Shown here one piece after another: positions 26,101 to 34,880 of a DNA stretch of 64,000 bases. Position numbers and translations under genes: made by a program. Source of the stretch: SMWD01 sp964629475 (lineage in GTDB: Bacteria > Pseudomonadota > Gammaproteobacteria > Steroidobacterales > GCA-2729495); contig CAZVQW010000004.1 in assembly GCA_964629475.1 (NCBI GenBank), positions 104,659-168,658 of the forward strand, given 5' to 3'. Every line of letters starts with the position of its first letter. Within the stretch, counting starts at the first letter, position 1. A model generated the notes under the pieces. It ran no database searches, was not told where the DNA came from, and worked only from the letters and a program-made list of their open reading frames with translations.

Positions 26101-28731
26101 GTGTGCGGCTGCCTCACGAGCCTGACTCGTGGGTGTGTGCTGTTAATTGCTGCGATCTGCCTTGTGATCGGCCTGGCCGGTTGTGGTGGAGGTGGAGATG
26201 TGGATCTGGCCGGTGGCCAGGGTCCCGATCCTGTCGTGCTCGATATTCCTATTGCCTACGTCAAACGACCTTTGATGACGGATGATCAGGGTAACGTCAA
26301 TGAATCGTCCGATGTCCGCGAACTCATCACTTTTAATGTGGGTGCCGATCTGTATGTTCGTGATCGTGCCTCACCGAGTGCGCCGGAAACCAATATCACA
26401 GCCGCCGAGACTCAGGGCCTTGGCGATATTCGCGATCTCGAGCCTTCGTTCGACGGGCGACGCATTCTGTTCGCGATGCGCGCACAGTTTATCGAAGGTG
26501 CCGATGAAGAAGATCAGCCGACCTGGAATATCTGGGAATACGATCTCGATACCGGGACGCTGCGGCGAATCATCGCCTCGGACATAACGGCTGCCGCCGG
26601 CCATGACGTTGCGCCGCACTACCTGCCGGACGGTCGGGTTATTTTTGCATCGACCCGGCAGCGACAGTCCAGCGCGATCCTGCTCGATGAAGGCAAACCG
26701 CAGTTTGCGGCACTTGATGAGGACCGTGACGAGTTTGCCTTTTCATTGCATGTCATGAATGACGATGGTGGCGATATCCGTCAGGTGTCCTTTAATCAAA
26801 GTCATGATACTGATCCGGTTGTTCTCAGTGGCGGGCGTGTCGCCTTTACACGCTGGGACAACATGGGTGGCCGCAACGCGTTCAATATTTATTCGATGAA
26901 CCCCGATGGTACCGATCAGCAATTGCTGTACGGTGCGAATAGCCATGCGACCGGCACCGGCGGTGCAACGATCCAGTTCTCGCAGCCGCGCGAGATGCTG
27001 GACGGTCGACTCATGGCGTTGATACGCCCGTTTACCACTGTGAGCCTCGGCGGTGCGATTGTCATGATCGATATCGCCAGCTATGTCGAGGACACGCAGC
27101 CGCTTGCGGCGAATCGCGGCATTCTGTCCGGACCGGCGCAGGTTGCTGCAACGGTCAATGATATTCGCACCGACGGTTCGATTTCACCGGGCGGTATGTT
27201 CAGCTCGGCCTATCCACTCTGGGACGGTACGGACAGGTTTTTTGTCAGCTGGAGCCAATGCCGGGTACTCGACCAGGCCAGTATTGATCTTCTTCCCGTG
27301 CCGTGTACCGACGAACGGCTGGCCGATCCGGCTGCCGTCGCGGCCGATCCTTTGTACGGCATCTGGGTCTATAGTCCGGCGGAAGATACACAACTGCCGA
27401 TCGTGCCGCCCGAGGAAGGCATGATGTTTGCCGATGTCATCGCGGCGCAACCGCGTGACTTGCCGCCGGTGATTTACGATCAGGAGTCGACCGGTGAACT
27501 CGATCCACTGTTGATCGCCGAAGGTGTTGGTCTGCTGAATATTCGCAGTGTCTACGACATCGACGGCATTGACACCGCGCTGCCGGATATTCCTGCACTG
27601 GCCGATCCGGCACAGACACTCGCTGCTGATCGCCCGGCGCGTTTCCTTCGCATCGTCAAAGCGGTTTCTATCCCCGATGAGGATGTCCGGGACTTTTCCA
27701 ATACTGCATTCGGTCGTTCCACTGCCCAGGGTATGCGTGAGATTATCGGCTACATACCGATTGAGCCGGATGGCTCGGTCCTGGCAAAAGTGCCGGCCAA
27801 TGTTGCACTAGCGATCAGCGTTGTCGATGAAAGCGGTCAGCGGGTTTCACCGCGGCATCAAAACTGGTTGCAGCTGCGTCCTGGTCAGGTACTGACCTGT
27901 AATGGTTGTCATGATGCCAACAGTGGCGAGTCACACGGCCGCACCGATGCTTTCGATTCCATCTATGCGGGGGCTGTGACAACGGCGGCTCCGTTCCCGA
28001 ACACTAATCCGGCCGTTTTTGCGGATTTCGGCGAGACCATGGCCGAGGCGCGCGGGCGTATCAGTTGTGCGACAGACTGTGCTGCGATCACGCCGACTGT
28101 CGATGTTATCTATGACGATGTCTGGACCGATGCGGTTGCGGCCGGTCGTGCCGCGGATGCGAGTTTCGCCTATACCTATGCCGGCCTGGATACAGCGGAG
28201 CCGACCTCCTTGTTGTGTCAGACGACGTGGACGAACCAGTGCCGGGTCGTGATTAACTACGAAACACATATTCATCCGCTCTGGGGTCTGCCGCGGCTCG
28301 CGACGGATGGCATCACGGACATCACGTGCACGCTGTGTCACAACACTCGGGATGCGGCCGATGTCCTGCAGGTACCGGCCGGACAGCTCGAATTGACGGA
28401 CGGCCCGTCGGTCGAGCAGCCCGATCATTTCCTGTCCTATCGCGAGCTGTTGTTTGCCGATAATGAACTGGAACTTGATATGGGTGCGTTGCAGGATCGA
28501 TTGATTGAAATCGGCATCGACCCCGTCACCGGGGATCCTATTCTCGTCCCGGTTTCGGTCGGCGCCTCGATGAGCACCGCCGGATCGCGCGCCGGCTCAT
28601 TCTTCAACCGGTTCCGCACCGGTGGCACGCACGAAGCGTACCTGAGCGATCACGAACTGCGCCTGATCAGCGAATGGCTCGACATTGGCGGGCAATATTT
28701 CAATAACCCGTTCGACGCACCGCTGGACTGA
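26089..28731 (+). CDS. PD40 beta-propeller lipoprotein with two haem motifs (hydrazine-synthase-alpha-like)
   Basis: An 880-residue lipoprotein (lipobox GLAGCGGGG). The first ~400 residues form TolB/PD40-type propeller repeats (DLEPSFDGRRILFAMRAQF, HYLPDGRVIFASTRQRQSS, FNIYSMNPDGTDQQLLYGAN). The later half contains IGYIPIEPDGSVLAKVPANV, WLQLRPGQVLTCNGCH and a second haem motif CTLCH; haem cysteines start at residues 604 and 747. This combination resembles the hydrazine synthase alpha-subunit family of domains, which is also found in non-anammox bacteria where its role is unknown; anammox chemistry is not implied. An upstream TTG frame exists; ATG 26089 is preferred. It is followed 3 bp later by an outer-membrane protein. 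Confidence 0.84.
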   Translation: MAVWVCGCLTSLTRGCVLLIAAICLVIGLAGCGGGGDVDLAGGQGPDPVVLDIPIAYVKRPLMTDDQGNVNESSDVRELITFNVGADLYVRDRASPSAPETNITAAETQGLGDIRDLEPSFDGRRILFAMRAQFIEGADEEDQPTWNIWEYDLDTGTLRRIIASDITAAAGHDVAPHYLPDGRVIFASTRQRQSSAILLDEGKPQFAALDEDRDEFAFSLHVMNDDGGDIRQVSFNQSHDTDPVVLSGGRVAFTRWDNMGGRNAFNIYSMNPDGTDQQLLYGANSHATGTGGATIQFSQPREMLDGRLMALIRPFTTVSLGGAIVMIDIASYVEDTQPLAANRGILSGPAQVAATVNDIRTDGSISPGGMFSSAYPLWDGTDRFFVSWSQCRVLDQASIDLLPVPCTDERLADPAAVAADPLYGIWVYSPAEDTQLPIVPPEEGMMFADVIAAQPRDLPPVIYDQESTGELDPLLIAEGVGLLNIRSVYDIDGIDTALPDIPALADPAQTLAADRPARFLRIVKAVSIPDEDVRDFSNTAFGRSTAQGMREIIGYIPIEPDGSVLAKVPANVALAISVVDESGQRVSPRHQNWLQLRPGQVLTCNGCHDANSGESHGRTDAFDSIYAGAVTTAAPFPNTNPAVFADFGETMAEARGRISCATDCAAITPTVDVIYDDVWTDAVAAGRAADASFAYTYAGLDTAEPTSLLCQTTWTNQCRVVINYETHIHPLWGLPRLATDGITDITCTLCHNTRDAADVLQVPAGQLELTDGPSVEQPDHFLSYRELLFADNELELDMGALQDRLIEIGIDPVTGDPILVPVSVGASMSTAGSRAGSFFNRFRTGGTHEAYLSDHELRLISEWLDIGGQYFNNPFDAPLD

Positions 28732-28734
28732 CTC

Positions 28735-29472
28735 ATGAGCCGAATGATGATCATCGTCATGCTGACCCTCTTTTGCCTGTCCGGTCCGGCTTATGGTAAG
28801 GGCGGGCGTACGGTCGTCATCGCCGATCCCTACATCGAGTTACATACGGGTCCCGGCAGCGGCTACCCGATCTTTCATGTCGCCGACCGTGGCGAACAGC
28901 TGGTTGTCAGCAAACGGCGCACGAACTGGTTCAAGGTGCGCACCGAGGACGGCAAGAAAGGCTGGGCTAATGCGGACCAGCTGAGGCGCACGCTGGATCT
29001 CGACGGGGAACCGACCAGGATCGAGATGCCCGGTCGCGGTGAATATCTCGAGCGCAACACCGAGGTCGGTTTCCAGATCGGTGATTTCGATGGCGCCAAC
29101 GCAATATCGGTGTATGGCGCTTACCTGCTTAACGAGAACCTGTCGGTCGAGCTGTGGGGCACGCACCTGTCGGGTGATTTTTCCAGTGGCTGGATGACAA
29201 ACGTCAATCTCGTACATCAACCGTACCCGAGTTGGTTTGTGTCGCCGTATTTTGCGCTCGGCACCGGGCTCATACATATCGAACCGAAGGCAACACTCGT
29301 GCAGGCCGAGTCCCGCACGGATCAGGAGGCGCATGTCGGATTCGGCCTGCGCACCTATTTGAGTGAAAGATTTCTGATCAGGGCGGAGTACAGGAGTTAC
29401 GTCGTCTTTACGAAACGCGATAGCAATGAGGAAGTGGATGAATGGAAGGCCGGATTCGCATTTTTCTTTTAA
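28735..29472 (+). CDS. SH3-like domain outer-membrane beta-barrel protein
   Basis: A 245-residue exported protein: signal peptide (MMIIVMLTLFCLSGPAYG), a bacterial SH3 domain at ~28-85 (DPYIELHTGPGSGYPIFHVA, WFKVRTEDGKKGWANADQLR) and a C-terminal beta-barrel of alternating amphipathic strands ending in FAFFF, the terminal aromatic needed for Bam-mediated insertion. SH3b domains often bind peptidoglycan. It lies 3 bp after the PD40 lipoprotein and its end overlaps the next barrel gene by 31 bp, so translation is probably coupled through the set that ends with DUF3570. Confidence 0.86.
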   Translation: MSRMMIIVMLTLFCLSGPAYGKGGRTVVIADPYIELHTGPGSGYPIFHVADRGEQLVVSKRRTNWFKVRTEDGKKGWANADQLRRTLDLDGEPTRIEMPGRGEYLERNTEVGFQIGDFDGANAISVYGAYLLNENLSVELWGTHLSGDFSSGWMTNVNLVHQPYPSWFVSPYFALGTGLIHIEPKATLVQAESRTDQEAHVGFGLRTYLSERFLIRAEYRSYVVFTKRDSNEEVDEWKAGFAFFF

Positions 29473-30110
29473 GAGCCGCTCTGATTGTTCTGAGCATGGT
29501 CATCATCAGTGGCTGTTCCCGCAGTAAGGCGGTAGACGCCGGTGTCGGTGAACCGGAGGCGGTAATACAGCCCGAGGTTGAGCGTCGTGAGATCAAGCCT
29601 GCGAAGATTGACACCGAAGACTTCGAGATCGGCGCTTACTACGGCATCAAGAGTGTCGAGGATTTCGAGACAAACGGAGTCTACGGTGCAAGACTCGCCT
29701 ATCACGTCAACGAGAGCTTCTTCGTCGAGGGTACGTACGGCGTAACCGACGTCGGCCAGACGAGTTTTGAAAAACTCAGCGGCGGTGCACCGATTCTGAC
29801 TGATTCGCAGCGCGAGTATTCCTACTACGATATTTCCGCCGGCTACAACCTGTTGCCGGGTGAGGCCTATTTCGGCCGCAATCGTGCCTTCAGTGGTGCG
29901 TTGTATGTGCTGATCGGCGCCGGCAATACGAATTTTGCCGATGATGATCACTTCACGTTCGTGATCGGCGCGGGCTACCGGATGCTAATGCTGGACTGGC
30001 TGGCCGTGCATCTCGGCGTTCGCGACCACGTGTTCAGTTCCGACCTGCTCGGCTCGAGCAAGACAACCAACAACATCGAGATGACGCTGAGTCTGACCGG
30101 ATTCTTTTGA
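29442..30110 (+). CDS. Outer-membrane beta-barrel lipoprotein
   Basis: A 222-residue protein with lipobox VIISGCSRS and a barrel domain of the OMP_b-brl type (FEIGAYYGIKSVEDFETNGV, LAYHVNESFFVEGTYGVTDV, YYDISAGYNLLPGE, FVIGAGYRMLMLDWLAVHLG) ending in SLTGFF. It resembles the second half of the preceding protein in pattern and may be its partner. The start lies inside the preceding gene, with GAGGAAGTGGATGA just upstream. Next gene is a TlpA thioredoxin. Function unknown; probably a small outer-membrane barrel for an envelope redox system. Confidence 0.85.
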   Translation: MEGRIRIFLLRAALIVLSMVIISGCSRSKAVDAGVGEPEAVIQPEVERREIKPAKIDTEDFEIGAYYGIKSVEDFETNGVYGARLAYHVNESFFVEGTYGVTDVGQTSFEKLSGGAPILTDSQREYSYYDISAGYNLLPGEAYFGRNRAFSGALYVLIGAGNTNFADDDHFTFVIGAGYRMLMLDWLAVHLGVRDHVFSSDLLGSSKTTNNIEMTLSLTGFF

Positions 30111-30121
30111 GGATGACCTGG

Positions 30122-30628
30122 ATGCGAATCAAACCCATATTACATTTCATAGTGATCGCGTTACTGACCGGATTCATGGCCGTGCCGGCGGTCGGAGCCG
30201 ACAATGGGCCGGCGCCCGATTTCACATTGACGGATGCCGATGGTCAGCCGGTCACACTGAGTGATTTGCGTGGTCAGGTCGTCATGATCAATTTCTGGGC
30301 AAGCTGGTGTGGCCCGTGCCGCGAAGAAATGCCGTTGCTCGAGCAGATTCATCAGCGTTATGAAGCGCTTGGCTTCACTTTGCTGGGGGTTAACGTCGAG
30401 GAAAACTCGGCCGATGGTCAGAAGTTTCTGGCAGAACGACCGGTTAGTTTCCCGGTGTTGTACGACCCGAATAACGGTATCAGCAAGCTCTACGACGTCG
30501 TTGCGATGCCGAGCACCGTGCTGATCGACCGGCAGGGCAATGTCAGGCATCTGCACCACGGTTACAAGCCAGGGTATGAAAACGATTATCAGGATCAGAT
30601 TCGGGCACTGGCCAGGGAACGCTCATGA
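30122..30628 (+). CDS. TlpA-family thiol:disulfide oxidoreductase
   Basis: A 168-residue exported thioredoxin-like protein: signal peptide ending at VGA, then PAPDFTLTDADGQPVTLSDL, INFWASWCGPCREEMPLLEQ with the redox CxxC (WCGPC), VEENSADGQKFLAE and the cis-Pro loop VAMPSTVLIDRQGNV. TlpA/ResA proteins reduce disulfides in apocytochromes or copper proteins, which fits the many CxxCH proteins upstream. In-frame TTG 30107 and ATG 30113 exist, but the ATG at 30122 has GAGGATGA at good spacing. Its TGA overlaps the next start (ATGA). Confidence 0.92.
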   Translation: MRIKPILHFIVIALLTGFMAVPAVGADNGPAPDFTLTDADGQPVTLSDLRGQVVMINFWASWCGPCREEMPLLEQIHQRYEALGFTLLGVNVEENSADGQKFLAERPVSFPVLYDPNNGISKLYDVVAMPSTVLIDRQGNVRHLHHGYKPGYENDYQDQIRALARERS

Positions 30629-30864
30629 ATCGTTTCCGCAACATTGTCACGTTGCTTGTTGCTGCATTGCTTGTCGCGGCGTCACTGGGCGGCTGTGCGA
30701 TCGAACCGTGGGTCAAGCCGTATGAAAGAGACCGACTGGCAGATCCGATCATGAGTTTCGACCGGGACCCGGTATCGACCAGCTATATCAATCATGTTCA
30801 CGAAGCGCGTGAGGGCGCCCGGGGTGCTTCGGGAAGCGGCGGCGGCGGTTGCGGGTGTAACTAG
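30625..30864 (+). CDS. DUF4266 small lipoprotein
   Basis: A 79-residue lipoprotein: lipobox LGGCAIEPWVKPYERDRLAD, the DUF4266 signature, and a C-terminal Gly-rich end with two Cys (GGGGCGCN). DUF4266 genes regularly sit beside DUF3570, TlpA and ApbE genes, as here (DUF3570 next; an apbE gene lies at 37562). Function unknown. Start overlaps the tlpA stop by 4 bp and its own stop is 17 bp before the DUF3570 start. Confidence 0.9.
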   Translation: MNRFRNIVTLLVAALLVAASLGGCAIEPWVKPYERDRLADPIMSFDRDPVSTSYINHVHEAREGARGASGSGGGGCGCN

Positions 30865-30881
30865 TGAAAGATGCGGAGATC

Positions 30882-32081
30882 ATGAGTGTGGGCAGAAAGA
30901 GTTCAGCGTTGATTGTTCGCGGGGTCATCGGAGCACTTATCGGCGGGCTTGTCGCACCGACATTACTGGCTGGTGTGTTGCCCGAAGACCGGGCCGATAC
31001 GCTGTACCACTATTATGACGGTGGTGGCGTGCAGATCGATGGGCCGTCCATTCTCGTACGCAAGAGCATCGGGGAATCGGTATCGGTGTCCGGCAACTAC
31101 TACGTCGACAGCATCAGTAGTGCATCGATCGACGTTGTCACGACAGGTGCTAGCGAGTATGCCGAGGAGCGTGATGAGTACAGCGTCGGCATGGATTTCC
31201 TGAATGAAGACACGATCATGAGCGTGAGTTTCACCAGCAGTGCGGAGAATGATTACAAGGCACAGTCGATCAATATCGGAGTCGCACAGGAAGTTTTCGG
31301 CGGCATGACCACGCTATCGATGAGTTATGGTCGGGGTGCCGATGAGATTTATCGCAATGGCCCCGATGGACAGCCGGACGGGATATTTTTCGATGAGGCC
31401 GACCGGCGCAACTACCGGCTTGGCCTGAGCCAGGTCGTGACACGGAATATGCTGCTGGGCATCACCTATGAGGCGATTGCCGATGAGGGTTTTCTGAATA
31501 ACCCGTACCGGCAGGTTCGGTATGAGGATCCAAACTCCGCAACCGGTTACTCATTCGAGTCTGAAGTTTATCCACGTACCCGTTCGAGCAATGCCATTGC
31601 ATTTAATACCCGGTATCACCTTCCGTATCGTGCTGCCGTGCATGGCGGCTATCGGTTCTTCACCGACTCATGGGGTATCGATGCGCATAATTTCGATGTT
31701 GGTTATACGCATCCGGTCAGGGAAGGTTGGGTATTCGATCTGAGTTACCGCTACTACACCCAGTCAGCCGCCGAGTTCTATAGCGATTTGTTCACGCACG
31801 AGTCGGCACAGAATTTCCTGGCGCGCGATAAGGAACTGAGTACCTTCAACAGTCACACGATCAGGCTCGGGGCAAGTTATGACCTGATAGCAAATGGCTG
31901 GCGTTTCCTGGAAAAAGCTACGCTGAATGTTTACTACGACCACATCCTCTACGACTATCATGATTTTCGCGACTTGCGCCCGGTCGATGAAAACGGGGCG
32001 CCTCTTTACGCGCCCGGTACCGAGCCGCTGTATAACTTTTCGGCCGATGTGCTACAGCTGTATTTCTCTGCATGGTTTTGA
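30882..32081 (+). CDS. DUF3570 outer-membrane protein
   Basis: A 399-residue exported protein with signal peptide (ALIVRGVIGALIGGLVAPTLL) and a long series of amphipathic strands ending in LYFSAWF, so a predicted outer-membrane barrel. Family phrases: DRADTLYHYYDGGGVQIDGP, VSGNYYVDSISSASIDVVTT and AQNFLARDKELSTFNSHTIR. The ATG has GGAG five bases upstream; a GTG at 30864 is the alternative. Last gene of the 26089-32081 unit. With DUF4266, TlpA and ApbE it forms a known but uncharacterised conserved set, thought to serve envelope flavin or metal redox chemistry. Confidence 0.9.
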   Translation: MSVGRKSSALIVRGVIGALIGGLVAPTLLAGVLPEDRADTLYHYYDGGGVQIDGPSILVRKSIGESVSVSGNYYVDSISSASIDVVTTGASEYAEERDEYSVGMDFLNEDTIMSVSFTSSAENDYKAQSINIGVAQEVFGGMTTLSMSYGRGADEIYRNGPDGQPDGIFFDEADRRNYRLGLSQVVTRNMLLGITYEAIADEGFLNNPYRQVRYEDPNSATGYSFESEVYPRTRSSNAIAFNTRYHLPYRAAVHGGYRFFTDSWGIDAHNFDVGYTHPVREGWVFDLSYRYYTQSAAEFYSDLFTHESAQNFLARDKELSTFNSHTIRLGASYDLIANGWRFLEKATLNVYYDHILYDYHDFRDLRPVDENGAPLYAPGTEPLYNFSADVLQLYFSAWF

Positions 32082-32208
32082 ATGGGCTGACGCTCTGGGG
32101 GCCCCGGAAATCAGTGGCGATACCCTTCCCGGTAGGGTCAGACACGAGAAAATCTAATAAATGAGCCTATATAAGGGTTATGTGCCTGAATTAGCAGGGA
32201 AAAGCCCG

Positions 32209-32236
32209 TTGACAGTAGGGTAAAGCTGTATATAAT
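32209..32236 (+). promoter_or_regulatory. Sigma70 promoter of cold-shock gene
   Basis: TTGACA (32209-32214) and TATAAT (32231-32236) are both exact consensus with a 16-bp spacer, the strongest promoter match seen in the window. Transcription would start near 32243, leaving a leader of about 150 nt before the csp ATG. Confidence 0.85.
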
Positions 32237-32242
32237 TTCCAC

Positions 32243-32395
32243 AGCGCTGAAAGTGCGCCTTATATTTATGCACACCATTTCGATGTCCTGTCCTTAAGTC
32301 TTCGTCCTGTTCTTCATAAGTCATAGCAACACTTCCAGTCAAAATAGCCTCAATAAATCAGGCTTTAATTACCTTTGAAAAAATAGGATTTGATT
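32243..32395 (+). other. Long 5' leader of the cold-shock mRNA
   Basis: About 150 untranslated bases lie between the inferred transcription start and the csp ATG, like the long structured leaders of cspA-type mRNAs that change fold with temperature. It is pyrimidine-rich in the middle (GTCCTGTCCTTAAGTCTTCG) and AT-rich near the start codon. A thermosensor role is inferred from the family, not shown. Confidence 0.5.
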
Positions 32396-32602
32396 ATGTC
32401 TACTACTACCGGCACCGTTAAATGGTTCAACGACGCCAAGGGTTTCGGCTTTATCGAGCAGGAATCCGGCCCCGATGTTTTTGCACACGTCAGCAACATC
32501 GCTGGTGAGGGTTACAAGACCCTGACCGAAGGCCAGAAAGTCGAGTTTACTGTTACCCAGGGCCAGAAAGGTCTCCAGGCAGAGAACATCGTAGGCCTGT
32601 AA
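32396..32602 (+). CDS. Cold-shock DNA/RNA-binding protein (CspA family)
   Basis: A 68-residue single CSD domain protein that binds single-stranded nucleic acid and melts RNA structure. RNP1 (KGFGFIEQ) and RNP2 (VFAHVSNI) are intact, and the sequence GTVKWFNDAKGFGFIE is canonical. Length is normal for CspA (about 70). The ATG at 32396 is used rather than a TTG two codons earlier. It has its own consensus promoter and is followed by hairpins and a terminator. DbpA, an RNA helicase, lies downstream on the same strand. Confidence 0.96.
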   Translation: MSTTTGTVKWFNDAKGFGFIEQESGPDVFAHVSNIAGEGYKTLTEGQKVEFTVTQGQKGLQAENIVGL

Positions 32603-32690
32603 TGGCTGAATGATCTATGTCCTGTGCATCGCAATATGCGACGCAGGACAATCTCATACTCTCGTGGGGACACCCCTGCGGGGTTGAGCG

Positions 32691-32724
32691 AAAAAGGGTG
32701 GGGCCTTGCGGCCTTGCCCTTTTT
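32691..32724 (+). terminator. Rho-independent terminator after csp
   Basis: AAAAAGGG...GCCTTGCGGC...CCCTTTTT forms a GC-rich stem closed by an A/T tract on both sides, so it can work in either direction. A second hairpin (GTCCTG/CAGGAC near 32616-32649) precedes it. Confidence 0.78.
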
Positions 32725-32783
32725 CATTGATCGGAATTCCCTGACGCTCAAAGTCGTTACTGCAGTGGTTAAAAATAATCGAC

Positions 32784-34190
32784 GTGACAACCCGGGTTGA
32801 AAATAGTCAAACTGCTTTTGCATCTCTCAAGCTGCATCCCGCGTTACTTGAGAATCTTTCTTCCCTTGGTTATCAGGCCATGACACCCGTTCAGACGCAG
32901 AGCCTGCCGCACATTCTGGCGGGCAAAGATGTTATTGCTCAGGCGAAAACAGGGTCGGGAAAAACTGCAGCATTTGGTCTGGGGTTATTGCAGAAGCTCG
33001 ATGTGAAGCACTATCGCGTGCAATCACTGGTGCTTTGCCCGACCCGGGAACTGGCCGACCAGGTTTCCAAAGAGGTGCGCAAACTTGCCCGCGCCATTCA
33101 TAACATTAAGGTACTGACCCTGTGCGGTGGTATGCCCTTTGGGCCCCAGGCGGGCTCACTGGAGAGCGGCGCGCACATTGTTGTCGGGACTCCGGGACGA
33201 GTGGAAGAACATCTGCGCAAGGGGTCGCTGAAACTGGATAGTGTCAGCAGTCTGGTGCTCGATGAGGCAGATCGCATGCTCGACATGGGTTTTCAGCCAA
33301 CCCTGGATGCCATTATCGAGTACGTTCCGCAGCAGCGACAGGCGCTGTTATTCAGTGCAACCTACCCTGATCGAATTCGGTCTATTGCCAGGCGCATCAT
33401 GACTCACCCGGTCGTGATACAGGTTGCTGCTACACACGACAGTGCCAGCATCCGGCAGTATTTCCATGCGGTCGATACGGATGCGCAACGTATGACTGCG
33501 CTGCGTTTGTTATTGCTGGAGTTTCGTCCTGAATCCGTGTTGGTATTTTGCAATACAAAGCGCGAGACTCAGGAAGTGGCCGACGAACTCTGTGGCCATG
33601 GTTTTGATGCTCTGGCTTTGCATGGCGATCTGGATCAAAAATCTCGCGATCAAATCCTGGTGCGCTTTGCCAATAAAAGTGCTTCGGTACTGGTTGCCAC
33701 CGATGTGGCTGCTCGTGGTCTGGATATCAATGATCTGGACGCAGTCATCAACTACCAGATTGCCCACGATCCAGAAGGGCATATTCACCGTATCGGGCGC
33801 ACCGGACGTGCCGGCAGCAAAGGCATGGCCTTTACTGTGTATAGCGTGAGGGAAAGGCACAAGATCGAAGCGCTGGAAGAATATCTGCAGCAGAGTATCG
33901 ATACCGTGCCGTTGCCGGCGATGAGCATGCTGGAACAGTCGGCCTGTGAAGCGCCTATGGCTACGTTGCAAATCGATGGTGGCAAGAAAAGAAAAGTGAG
34001 GCCGGGCGACATTCTTGGCGCGCTCACGGGGAAAAACGGTATTCCCGGCAGGCAAGTTGGAAAAATCGATATATTCGATTACTGCGCTTTTGTGGCAGTC
34101 AGGCGTGATGTCGCGCGGGCTGCATTAAGGCAATTACGCGAGGGAAAACTGAAGGGTCGTTCGTTTCGTGTGCGGCTGATACGGGGTTAA
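32784..34190 (+). CDS. dbpA: DEAD-box RNA helicase DbpA
   Basis: ATP-dependent RNA helicase that acts on 23S rRNA hairpin 92 in 50S subunit assembly. The 468-residue protein has motif Q (GYQAMTPVQTQSLP), motif I AKTGSGKT, Ia PTRELADQV, II DEAD (VLDEADRML), III SAT, IV-V (VATDVAARGLDI) and VI HRIGRTGRAG. The C-terminal ~75 residues (KVRPGDILGALTGKNGIPGR, IDIFDYCAFVAV) match the DbpA RNA-binding RRM, which separates it from RhlE or SrmB. The start is a GTG at 32784 without a clear ribosome site; later in-frame ATGs would remove motif Q. Confidence 0.94.
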   Translation: MTTRVENSQTAFASLKLHPALLENLSSLGYQAMTPVQTQSLPHILAGKDVIAQAKTGSGKTAAFGLGLLQKLDVKHYRVQSLVLCPTRELADQVSKEVRKLARAIHNIKVLTLCGGMPFGPQAGSLESGAHIVVGTPGRVEEHLRKGSLKLDSVSSLVLDEADRMLDMGFQPTLDAIIEYVPQQRQALLFSATYPDRIRSIARRIMTHPVVIQVAATHDSASIRQYFHAVDTDAQRMTALRLLLLEFRPESVLVFCNTKRETQEVADELCGHGFDALALHGDLDQKSRDQILVRFANKSASVLVATDVAARGLDINDLDAVINYQIAHDPEGHIHRIGRTGRAGSKGMAFTVYSVRERHKIEALEEYLQQSIDTVPLPAMSMLEQSACEAPMATLQIDGGKKRKVRPGDILGALTGKNGIPGRQVGKIDIFDYCAFVAVRRDVARAALRQLREGKLKGRSFRVRLIRG

Positions 34191-34223
34191 TTTTAGCTGG
34201 CGCCGAAAAGTGAGCCGGAATGA

Positions 34224-34880
34224 CTATTGAATATCCCGCCAATACTCCTTTTTTAACAGCCAGACAGGAATCAAAAGAATAAGCAGGAAAATAATGACGT
34301 ATTTTCCAAAGTTCTGACGCCAGGGCTTTATGGGTTCGGCCATGTAATCCATAAAGTTAGTCAGATCGCGCATATTCCCGGAAAATTCTTCCTCACTCAT
34401 GGAGTCCTGCAGAGGTGCCAGAACCCAGGGCATGGCTACATTATTCATTACATGATTGTTATAACCGAAGGTTGCATTTTCATCCTTGTAGAATCCCGTC
34501 AAGTAAGAAAATACCCAGTCAACTCCCTGGTATTTTGCTTCTAATGTGAGGTCCGGCGGGGCGATGCCATACACTTGTTCACCCGCTTCCGGTGTCAACG
34601 CGGATTTGATTGAATCGGTGATCTTGGTGGCACCAAAGCGCATCATATTGTTCTTCACATCTTCTTCACTGATTTCAAGATCCTGGGCTATACGTTCAAA
34701 GCGCATGTACTTTGCGGAATGGCATGTGGTGCAGTGATCGATAAACAGCTGTGCACCACGACGCAATGATTCTTTGTCGTGTATATCGGTGTCGGCGCTT
34801 TTTAGTTCTACCGGTGCATCTGATGCATGCCCCACTGTAGAAAAAAGCAACATGGTGATCGTGATGATTAACAATCTCAT
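34224..34880 (-). CDS. petC: Cytochrome c1 of the bc1 complex
   Basis: Membrane-anchored c-type cytochrome of ubiquinol:cytochrome c reductase, passing electrons from the Rieske protein to soluble cytochrome c. The 218-residue protein has a signal peptide (MRLLIITITMLLFSTVGHAS), the haem motif CTTCH at 50-54, the Met-ligand region NNVAMPWVLAPL and a C-terminal anchor helix (YVIIFLLILLIPVWLLKKEY) with positive flank. It is translationally coupled to petB by a 4-bp overlap. Compact length fits proteobacterial c1. Confidence 0.96.
   Translation of the reverse strand: MRLLIITITMLLFSTVGHASDAPVELKSADTDIHDKESLRRGAQLFIDHCTTCHSAKYMRFERIAQDLEISEEDVKNNMMRFGATKITDSIKSALTPEAGEQVYGIAPPDLTLEAKYQGVDWVFSYLTGFYKDENATFGYNNHVMNNVAMPWVLAPLQDSMSEEEFSGNMRDLTNFMDYMAEPIKPWRQNFGKYVIIFLLILLIPVWLLKKEYWRDIQ

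Noticed and set aside
26089..28731. Evidence for anammox hydrazine synthesis
   Set aside because: Only one alpha-like subunit is seen; no beta/gamma subunits or hydrazine dehydrogenase. The family also occurs in non-anammox bacteria.
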